Below are positions 17,443-23,119 of a stretch of 59,073 nt of DNA, piece by piece (position 1 is the first letter of the stretch; every line of letters begins with the position of its first letter). The stretch covers positions 36,549-95,621 of the forward strand of contig MFYT01000097.1 in assembly GCA_001789205.1 (NCBI GenBank), read 5' to 3'. The DNA comes from Candidatus Raymondbacteria bacterium RIFOXYA2_FULL_49_16 (lineage in GTDB: Bacteria; Fibrobacterota; OXYB2-FULL-49-7; XYB2-FULL-49-35). A program made the translations under genes and the position numbers. The notes beneath the pieces are model-generated. The model was not told the DNA's origin, ran no database searches, and saw only the letters and a list, made by a program, of their open reading frames with translations.

Positions 17443-18090
17443 TTATTCGCGCATGTCAATGACTTCAGTGCCCTTGGGCGGCGTAATAGTGAAGAGGGCG
17501 CCCGGAAGCCCAGGTCCGACAGCCATGCTGCTGATGAGGTAGGTCGCATTGTTCTCATTCTTGTCAATTGTTTCAAGCTTGAGGGGTAGTCCTGTTTTTT
17601 CGCTGATCCATGCCGTCAGACTGGTGAACCGCGCTTTATCTTTTGGCGCCATCCTGATCGTGAAGCATTTCTCGCCCGCCAGGACCGCGGTCTCCATGGC
17701 AACAGGCGAATAATAGGCCGAATAGCTGAAGAGCCATTCGCCCGGCTGGAAGTCGTTCTGCACATCGAGGATGTCGTTAATGACCAGTTGCCTGTTCTTC
17801 GGCGAATAACGCCAGAAGGTCTCGCCGTCCGTGACGTACATGCTGCTGTCGAGTTCAATCCGGTATTTCCCCGGTTTTTGAAGAAAGAGTTTCCCTTTTT
17901 TCTTTTCGACCGTTTCCCTGAGTTTCCAGCGGATTTCCAGTGAAAACTCAGCGGTCAGGCTTTTTGCGCCGGCAATTGTCTTTTCAGTTTTTGCGATAAC
18001 ACTGTCCGGTGACTGGGCCCATGCGCCATGAGAAAAAAGATAGTAAATGAACGCGGCTGAAAGAATACGTGCGCGGCAGCCCTGATGCAT
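17443..18090 (-). CDS. lolA: Outer-membrane lipoprotein carrier protein LolA-like
   Basis: LolA carries lipoproteins across the periplasm from LolCDE to the outer membrane. The 215-residue product has a signal peptide (ILSAAFIYYLFSHGAWA) and then the LolA pattern: a helix with VIAKTEKTIAGAKSLTAEFSLEI, GKLFLQKPGKYRIEL, DGETFWRYSPKNRQL, and a later strand with WISEKTGLPLKLETID. The half-barrel signatures fit; identity to any specific LolA is not known. It starts 9 bases after the small Sm-like gene and is followed directly by the FlgD-tailed gene. Confidence 0.85.
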   Translation of the reverse strand: MHQGCRARILSAAFIYYLFSHGAWAQSPDSVIAKTEKTIAGAKSLTAEFSLEIRWKLRETVEKKKGKLFLQKPGKYRIELDSSMYVTDGETFWRYSPKNRQLVINDILDVQNDFQPGEWLFSYSAYYSPVAMETAVLAGEKCFTIRMAPKDKARFTSLTAWISEKTGLPLKLETIDKNENNATYLISSMAVGPGLPGALFTITPPKGTEVIDMRE

Positions 18091-18099
18091 GGGGGAGTG

Positions 18100-18324
18100 C
18101 TAGCGGAGTATCTCGACGAACGAGATGGTTGAGACAGGGACAAAGGAGATTTTCTGGGTTGGGGAAAAGGCCGTGGTGGTTTTATCGAAGGTCATGAGAT
18201 TTACCTTGATGAAATCGTCGTATGTCTCGATGATGCTGCAAGTGAGAGAGAGTTTGTCGCCGAAGGTGATACTGATGGTCCTTTTTTCGTCTTTAACTGA
18301 CCGAAGAAAATCAATGAACTTCAT
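18100..18324 (-). CDS. Small protein of 74 residues, possible Sm/SH3-like beta barrel
   Basis: Function unknown. The ATG at 18324 is chosen over the one at 18360 because GAGGAG lies eight bases before it. After a short helix (KFIDFLRSV) the sequence reads as five strands: RTISITFGD, KLSLTCSIIET, YDDFIKVNLMTF, QKISFVPVST and ISFVEIL. That pattern (a strand, a bulge, D-D-F-I-K-V, then an I-S-x-I final strand) resembles Hfq/Sm or other small SH3-like barrels, but the Sm1/Sm2 RNA-binding residues are not evident. It is the first gene of the minus-strand envelope run and lies 9 bases before lolA. Confidence 0.6.
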   Translation of the reverse strand: MKFIDFLRSVKDEKRTISITFGDKLSLTCSIIETYDDFIKVNLMTFDKTTTAFSPTQKISFVPVSTISFVEILR

Positions 18325-18442
18325 GTTAGGAAATCTCCTCTTCTGAAATGCTTCAATCAACGTGTTTAAAGATAGTAATCAAAAATCAGCATAGGCAATA
18401 AAATTTTCTATTTTTAGAATTTTATAATATTTTTTAAATTTG

Positions 18443-18472
18443 TTGAAACACCCTGTATTTAAAATGTATTTT
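18443..18472 (+). promoter_or_regulatory. Predicted promoter of the small HTH gene
   Basis: TTGAAA (18443-18448) and TATTTT (18467-18472) are 18 bases apart, with the start expected about 12 bases before the ATG at 18492. AGGA is seven to eight bases upstream of the ATG. The rest of 18361-18491 is very AT-rich and must also carry the start of the minus-strand gene at 18324; no clear box was seen for it. Confidence 0.35.
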
Positions 18473-18491
18473 ATTCAAAAAAGGACGAACT

Positions 18492-18707
18492 ATGGAAAAA
18501 CTATATAAACCCAGTGATATCGCAAAAATCTGCAATGTGACCACTCCGACAATTCATAACTGGATTAAAAAAGGGGTGTTAAAAGTAGTTAGTTTTCCCT
18601 ATGGCAGGAAAAAGATATCCCGGGCAAATTTGGAGGCCTTTTTAAAAGAGAGCGGCATGGAGTCCGTTAAACTGACTGATGCTCCGGTAAAAAGCGCTGA
18701 ATCCTAG
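18492..18707 (+). CDS. MerR-like/excisionase-type helix-turn-helix DNA-binding protein
   Basis: A 71-residue protein with one winged helix-turn-helix of the MerR/AlpA/excisionase class: KLYKPSDIAKICNVTTPTIHN is the HTH (shown up to 20 residues apart in two pieces: KPSDIAKICNV, TTPTIHNWIKKG), followed by the wing VVSFPYGRKKISRANLEAFL. There is no effector domain. It is a single-gene unit divergent from the envelope operon, so it could regulate that operon, but nothing in the sequence proves this. Its TAG stop and the stop of the convergent gene share the palindrome CTAG at 18704-18707. Confidence 0.75.
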   Translation: MEKLYKPSDIAKICNVTTPTIHNWIKKGVLKVVSFPYGRKKISRANLEAFLKESGMESVKLTDAPVKSAES

Positions 18708-19591
18708 GTCTTGTTGCCAAAGGTTTGTTCCGCCCTGGTAATCTTGTCTTTTAATTCCCCAACCAGCTTATAGTCCTCGCGTAGAAAAGCGCCTATTCTT
18801 TTAATATATAGTTCGAGCAGACTGCGCACATCCTTCTGAGTAGGATCAGCGCCCGATGCAAGTGCGATGATTTTTTCAACCTCGCCCGGGTATTTGTACC
18901 CGGCCATGAAGGAACGGAATCTTTTAACCCATCCGTCCAGTTCACCCTGGTCAGCATGGCTGTAAATGAGTTCGGGCAGGAATTCAGCGTTGAGTTTGTG
19001 TTCAACCGTATCCGGATGTTCGAGATAGTGGCCGCTTTCCGACACTTCCTGGGTTGCCGCTGAGAGCATCTTATCGATTTCCTGGGCAATGAGCAGGGCC
19101 ACCTGTTCCCGGTAGAGCGCCTGATAGAGTATGGGAAAGGCGTTGATGGCAAGATTCGCGTTTGCGAGGCGGTCGAAGCGGCCAAGGTAGAAAATGTCCG
19201 CATCGCGGGAGAGCAGTTCGTGTTCCGCGTCAAAGACCTCGAGCCGAGCAGGCGTGGGTATTAGCTCCTCGTAGTCCTTGAGTGATTCGAGTTTTTTCCT
19301 GATGAAGTCGGGGTTGGCGTTTGGCGGAATACCGGCGATTGCCGCATTTTCCGATTTTCCCAGGTCGTCGAGTGAAATGCCCAGCTCCTTTTTCAGGAAA
19401 TCTTCGAGGCTCTTCTGGGTGCGGTAATCGCCCATGGCCGCGATGATCCCGGTTTTCGCCATTTCGTATATGGGGCTTTTCCGGTTGTCCTCGGTTTCAG
19501 GGTTATTTATGACCGCGTAGACAATAACCACTCCCTTAAGCGACGATGGGTCGCCTTTTTTCTGTTCGTAGAAGAGGTTGTTTTTTAGCAT
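18704..19591 (-). CDS. Conserved-looking soluble protein of unknown function, 295 residues
   Basis: I do not recognise the family. No signal peptide or membrane segment is visible. It begins with a strand-rich segment (GVVIVYAVINNPETEDNR) and is otherwise mostly helical with many charged residues; a central region has FDAEHELLSRDADIFYLGRFDR. The C-terminal half (residues ~150-290) is all helix. It is the last gene of the yicC-rpoZ-coaBC-UDG run, 14 bases after the glycosylase, with ordinary codon use, so it is likely a genuine cytoplasmic protein of that operon. A link with DNA repair is only positional. Confidence 0.7.
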   Translation of the reverse strand: MLKNNLFYEQKKGDPSSLKGVVIVYAVINNPETEDNRKSPIYEMAKTGIIAAMGDYRTQKSLEDFLKKELGISLDDLGKSENAAIAGIPPNANPDFIRKKLESLKDYEELIPTPARLEVFDAEHELLSRDADIFYLGRFDRLANANLAINAFPILYQALYREQVALLIAQEIDKMLSAATQEVSESGHYLEHPDTVEHKLNAEFLPELIYSHADQGELDGWVKRFRSFMAGYKYPGEVEKIIALASGADPTQKDVRSLLELYIKRIGAFLREDYKLVGELKDKITRAEQTFGNKT

Positions 19592-19605
19592 GGCTCTAAT
19601 AAAAA

Positions 19606-20307
19606 TTAGGTTACGGTCCGAGTCAAAGGCAAGCCCATTTCGCGCATGAGCATTTTAAGATCGTTCCACGCCTCATGTTTCCATTCGGCATGGCGCAGCA
19701 GCGCGGACGGATGGTAGGTGACTACCACCTTGAACGGTCCGGCAGCGTGCACCCTGCCGCGCATGGACACGAGGGTCGCTTTCTCGTCAAGGCCAAGGAT
19801 GGTACGGCCCGCAATTCTGCCCAGGCAGCATACAAATTCAGGCTCGATGATTTTCATCTGCTCGCGTAAAATGGCCACGCATTGCCGGATCTCTTCGGGC
19901 AGAGGGTCCCGGTTGTTGGGAGGACGGCATTTCAGGATATTTGCTATATAGACCGCGCTTCGTTTCAGATGCATGCCATCTTCGATCATTTTCGTGAGGA
20001 GTTTGCCCGCTTCACCCACAAAGGGCGCACCCTGCCGGTCTTCATCAGCGCCTGGCGCCTCACCCACGAACATGAGCCGGGCGTTTGGGTCGCCTTGGCC
20101 AAAGACAAGGGAACCGCGTGTTTGCGCAAGACCGCAGGCAGCGCACGCAGCGTACTGGGCGCGTATGGCCTCGAGCGCGGCGTATGAACCGGGTTGCAAT
20201 CCAGTCATTGGCGGGAAAACGGATGGGGCAGGCGTGTCTTCAATGTAGAAGGTAGAAAATCCCAGGTCGCGCTGCTGACGCGCATAGGCGAAAATACTCT
20301 GGTTCAT
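19606..20307 (-). CDS. udg: Uracil-DNA glycosylase, family 4 (iron-sulfur)
   Basis: Removes uracil from DNA as the first step of base-excision repair. The 233-residue protein has motif [18 protein letters not shown] and motif B YHPSALLR, diagnostic for family 4. Four cysteines in family-like spacing (CAACGL near residue 55, KCRPP, and RQCVAIL further on) would hold the 4Fe-4S cluster. The N-terminal ~45 residues are an extension, as in many bacterial members fused to SPO1 polymerase-like pieces. The start overlaps the coaBC stop by 4 bases (ATGA), so it is translationally coupled. Confidence 0.92.
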   Translation of the reverse strand: MNQSIFAYARQQRDLGFSTFYIEDTPAPSVFPPMTGLQPGSYAALEAIRAQYAACAACGLAQTRGSLVFGQGDPNARLMFVGEAPGADEDRQGAPFVGEAGKLLTKMIEDGMHLKRSAVYIANILKCRPPNNRDPLPEEIRQCVAILREQMKIIEPEFVCCLGRIAGRTILGLDEKATLVSMRGRVHAAGPFKVVVTYHPSALLRHAEWKHEAWNDLKMLMREMGLPLTRTVT

Positions 20308-21479
20308 AGGGCCGCGATACGGTCGAGAATGGCTTCGGCTGCGTCTTTTTTTGTCATTGGTCCAAGCTCTATGGCGGAACCGTCTTTTGCGTAGAGAGTG
20401 AGGGCCGTGGTTTCACTGCCGATGGCCATTGGGGGGTTGGCGACAAGCAGGTCGCATTTTTTTTCAATGAGCTTCTTCCTTGCCTGCGCGGCCCGGTCAT
20501 CAGAATCCAGGGCAAAGCCGACGATAACGCGCTTTCCTTTTTTCCTGGACGCCTCTTTCAGGATGTCCTGTGCGGCAACCAGGTTGAGCGTGAGGCCCTG
20601 GGCTTGTTTCTTGATTTTCTTCCGCGCCACGGTCTTGGGTGTGAAATCGGCCACTGCGGCCGCCATGACCAGGATATCGTTTTTGGGAAAACGGGTCCTC
20701 ACTTCGCGGGCCATGTCCGCGGTAGAGAGCGCGGGCACGGCAAGAAGGTATTGGGGCGCGGCTTGCGCAAGAGCGCCATGCACGAGCGTCACCTGCGCGC
20801 CGCGCTCAGCCGCCCGGATGGCGAGTGCAATGCCCATTTTACCCGTGCTTTTGTTTGAGATAACGCGCACAGGATCAATCTGTTCCTGGGTACCGCCGCA
20901 GGTAATGAGCATTTTTTTTCCCGCCAGGTCTTGGGGCGAGAGCGCTTTCCTCACGGCAAAGACAATTTCCTTCCCGGGCGCGAGGCGTCCGGCGCCTGAA
21001 CTGCCGCAGGCAAGATCGCCTGACGCGGGCGGAACAATCACCACGCCCCGTTTCCGGAGGATGGCGAGGTTTTCCTGCGTTGCCGGGTGTTCCCACATGA
21101 CGGTGTTCATGGATGGCGCGCAGAGCACTGGTGTTTTGAGCGAAAGATAAAGCGTGGAGAGAAAGTCGTCGGCTATGCCGCAAGCGAATTTTGCCAGTAT
21201 ATTGGCGGTTGCCGGTGCGACCAGAAGAGCCTCCGCCCAATCTGCAGTGGCAATGTGGCGGGTTGAAACCGGTTCGGTCTGGTCAAAAAGGCTTGTGATG
21301 ACCGGTCTGCGGGTGAGGGTGGCAAGTGTTGCTTTTGCCGCAAAGCGCTCGCCGTTTGCAGTCAGTATCGCCTGCACTTCACAGTCTTGTTTCAGGAGCA
21401 TCCGGATGATCTGCGGCATCTTGTACGCCGCAATGCCGCCGCAGATACCTACGGCGACGCGCCTGCCGGCAAGGGTCAT
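20304..21479 (-). CDS. coaBC: Bifunctional phosphopantothenoylcysteine decarboxylase/phosphopantothenate-cysteine ligase
   Basis: Two steps of coenzyme A synthesis. Residues 1-190 are the CoaC flavoprotein: GICGGIAAYK, the active-site histidine in STRHIATAD, the FMN-side motif APATANILAKFACG, the substrate motif PSMNTVMW and the catalytic cysteine in DLACGSSGAGRLA. Residues ~195-391 are CoaB: ITCGGTQEQIDPVRVISN, KSTGKMG, AAAVADFTP and KIKKQ. Length is normal. It overlaps rpoZ and the glycosylase gene by 4 bases on each side. Confidence 0.95.
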   Translation of the reverse strand: MTLAGRRVAVGICGGIAAYKMPQIIRMLLKQDCEVQAILTANGERFAAKATLATLTRRPVITSLFDQTEPVSTRHIATADWAEALLVAPATANILAKFACGIADDFLSTLYLSLKTPVLCAPSMNTVMWEHPATQENLAILRKRGVVIVPPASGDLACGSSGAGRLAPGKEIVFAVRKALSPQDLAGKKMLITCGGTQEQIDPVRVISNKSTGKMGIALAIRAAERGAQVTLVHGALAQAAPQYLLAVPALSTADMAREVRTRFPKNDILVMAAAVADFTPKTVARKKIKKQAQGLTLNLVAAQDILKEASRKKGKRVIVGFALDSDDRAAQARKKLIEKKCDLLVANPPMAIGSETTALTLYAKDGSAIELGPMTKKDAAEAILDRIAAL

Positions 21480-21682
21480 GCGTGTTCGTCGTTTTTGATG
21501 GTGACGACCCTGCCGTCAAAGACCTTGGCCATGGCCTCGGTGGTCACCTTGGTCTTGAGTTCCACGTTGTCGGTCTTGATCTGGTCGTTGATAAAACGGG
21601 CTGCCTGCGACGCCACGTTGACCAATTCGAAATAGTTGTGATCATTTTTGTCGAGTTCTTCTCCAAAATTCCGTTTCTGCAT
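21476..21682 (-). CDS. rpoZ: RNA polymerase omega subunit-like protein
   Basis: A 68-residue protein. The ATG at 21682 has AAGGAG seven bases upstream, whereas the longer start overlaps the yicC stop. Omega stabilises the beta-prime subunit. Sequence marks are FELVNVASQAARFINDQI and the C-terminal acidic tail; the usual VA-x-RA-x-QL box is changed to VASQAARFIND. The call leans on length and on its place between yicC and coaBC, where rpoZ is normally found. No guanylate kinase gene sits between yicC and rpoZ as it does in many bacteria. Confidence 0.8.
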   Translation of the reverse strand: MQKRNFGEELDKNDHNYFELVNVASQAARFINDQIKTDNVELKTKVTTEAMAKVFDGRVVTIKNDEHA

Positions 21683-21705
21683 ATAGGTCTCCTTGGTATA
21701 GGTCA

Positions 21706-22605
21706 CTATTCGAGATTTTGCACCTGTTCGCGCATCTTCTCCAGCTCTTCCTTGACGGCAACGCAGGACGATATAATATCCGGGTCCTGCGCTTTTGCCG
21801 AGAGCGTATTGATTTCGCGGTTCATCTCCTGGAGCAGGAACCCGAGCCGTTTACCGGGCTCGGTCATGCCTTGGAGCGCGTCCGAAAACTGTTGCGTATG
21901 GCTCTTGAAGCGGGTGATCTCCTCGGATACGTCCATTTTGTCAGCCATAATGGCGAACTCGGAGAGCAACCGCATGCGGGTTGTCTCATCAGCGCCTTCT
22001 TTGATCACATCAGCGACTTTTTTCTCGAGCCGCTGTTTGTATGCGTCCATACGCGCCGGGATTTTTTCCTGGATATTGGCAAGGTATTTTTCAGTGAGGA
22101 TGATGCGGGCCGCAAGGTCTTGGACAAGCGCCGAGCCTTCCTTTTGGCGCATGACATTTAGTTCGTCAACTGCGCCTTGTACAGCTTCGAGAATGTCATC
22201 GGCAAGGGTCTTGTCCTTTTCCGCGGACGAATAGGTCCTGATGACATCGGGGAGTCCCAGAAGAAAGGAGAAGGGGATGGGATCGTTCCGCTTGAGCGTG
22301 CGCTGCGCTTTTTCGAACAAGGATTCGTAGGCTCTGATCAGCGGAAGGTTTAAATAGGGGACAGTCGCTGACTCCTCGAATTCCTGAACATTGACGAATA
22401 GGGTCACAGACCCACGTTTTATGGTTTTTTTCAATAGGCTGATTATAGAGGCCTCAAACGGGTCCAAAATGTAGGAACCCTTTAGCTGAAATTCGAAAAA
22501 GCGGTTGTTTACTGACTTGAGTTCAGCGGCAATCTTGCGTTTTTTTGACTGGAACAGGCCTTTGCCATATCCGGTCATGCTATAGACAGGCTGTTTTTTT
22601 GTCAT
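21706..22605 (-). CDS. yicC: YicC/YloC-family endoribonuclease
   Basis: The family is reported to include endoribonucleases acting on RNA and small RNAs. The 299-residue protein has the N-terminal signature SMTGYGKG and AELKSVNNRFFEF, and the C-terminal helical domain with ETTRMRLLSEFAIMADKMD (read in pieces), EEITRFKSH, GKRLGFLLQEMNREINTL and VAVKEELEKMREQVQNLE. It starts one base from the stop of the small membrane protein gene upstream and precedes rpoZ. Everything matches the family over full length. Confidence 0.9.
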   Translation of the reverse strand: MTKKQPVYSMTGYGKGLFQSKKRKIAAELKSVNNRFFEFQLKGSYILDPFEASIISLLKKTIKRGSVTLFVNVQEFEESATVPYLNLPLIRAYESLFEKAQRTLKRNDPIPFSFLLGLPDVIRTYSSAEKDKTLADDILEAVQGAVDELNVMRQKEGSALVQDLAARIILTEKYLANIQEKIPARMDAYKQRLEKKVADVIKEGADETTRMRLLSEFAIMADKMDVSEEITRFKSHTQQFSDALQGMTEPGKRLGFLLQEMNREINTLSAKAQDPDIISSCVAVKEELEKMREQVQNLE

Positions 22606-22815
22606 TTAAAAAAGATTGTTGATGACAAACCCGAAGGAAAAGACGGTGATGTATAAAAGCCAAACTAGCCTGATAGGATAATCGACATACATATCGGACG
22701 ATGTAAGGTCCTTGTTTTTTATTCTTTTCTGGAGCAATTCAATGTTCCTATACCAGGAAAACCCGGTCAATGTTATTGCCATCGCACCGACGATAAGTAT
22801 TATTGCTGTTTGCAT
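22606..22815 (-). CDS. Small membrane protein, 69 residues, two predicted transmembrane helices
   Basis: Not recognised. Helix 1 spans about residues 4-24 (ILIVGAMAITLTGFSWY) and helix 2 about 49-66 (LVWLLYITVFSFGFVI). Between them is a short hydrophilic loop with KNKDLTSSDMYVD. The gene abuts yicC directly (stop adjacent to the next start), so it is first in the yicC operon. A predicted promoter lies at 22854-22883. Upstream there is a strong minus-strand terminator and a possible structured RNA. It could be a YggT-like or TMEM-type helper, but nothing supports a specific name. Confidence 0.6.
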   Translation of the reverse strand: MQTAIILIVGAMAITLTGFSWYRNIELLQKRIKNKDLTSSDMYVDYPIRLVWLLYITVFSFGFVINNLF

Positions 22816-22853
22816 TGAACTCTAACCTTTTGTCTTTAAAATAGTTGCACAAG

Positions 22854-22883
22854 AATATAGTAAAAACTCCCCTTTAAATTCAA
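22854..22883 (-). promoter_or_regulatory. Predicted promoter of the small membrane protein-yicC operon
   Basis: On the minus strand TTGAAT (22883-22878) and TATATT (22859-22854) are 18 bases apart, giving a leader of about 30 bases before the ATG at 22815. The box lies directly after the terminator at 22886-22914, so this promoter would act independently of transcription from further upstream. Confidence 0.5.
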
Positions 22884-22885
22884 TT

Positions 22886-22914
22886 AAAAAAGGCAAGTTT
22901 TGCAACTTGCCTTT
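22886..22914 (-). terminator. Strong rho-independent terminator facing the minus strand, in a region with no minus-strand gene upstream
   Basis: An 11-base-pair perfect stem (arms 22889-22899 and 22904-22914) closes a GCAA tetraloop when read on the minus strand. It is followed by a six-T tract. On the plus strand only three Ts follow the stem, so the minus strand is the functional direction. No minus-strand protein gene lies between this point and the next plus-strand gene at 23120, so it most likely ends a non-coding transcript or acts as an attenuator of the yicC operon. Confidence 0.7.
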
Positions 22915-23008
22915 AGAGGTTGAAAAACAGAACTCGTTTTAACAGCGGCAAAAAAGGTTTTTGGGGAAGCTGTTTTGCCGCTCCACCAAGGGAAGGTGAT
23001 TTAAAACG
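22886..23008 (-). ncRNA. Candidate small RNA: three-way junction plus terminator
   Basis: Upstream of the terminator are three nested helices on either strand: P1 (22935-22942 with 23001-23008, 8 pairs), P2 (22944-22953 with 22973-22982, 10 pairs, 19-nt loop) and P3 (22984-22987 with 22995-22998, 4 pairs). The linkers are only 1, 1 and 2 nucleotides, which forms a compact three-way junction. A mutually exclusive pairing of AACAGC (22941-22946) with GCTGTT (22969-22974) overlaps P2. Together with the minus-strand terminator this suggests a transcript of about 120-130 nt. No known family was recognised, and no clear promoter was found near 23020-23050. A leader or attenuator is the alternative. 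Confidence 0.4.
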
Positions 23009-23119
23009 GTCCGCCTTCATATCATTTATCGGTTGAAGTTTGGCATCGCTTGAGAGCAAAATTGATTACATCCATGCTTTTTCCTGGATACTTTGGACGT
23101 TGTTTCTTATTTTTTAAAC

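Noticed and set aside
20398-21150. Plus-strand frame over coaBC
   Set aside because: coaBC motifs lie on the other strand; low-complexity R/S/A-rich reverse translation.
22889-22914. The hairpin near 22900 as a plus-strand terminator
   Set aside because: Only three Ts follow on the plus strand; the T6 tract is on the minus strand and no plus-strand gene ends just upstream.
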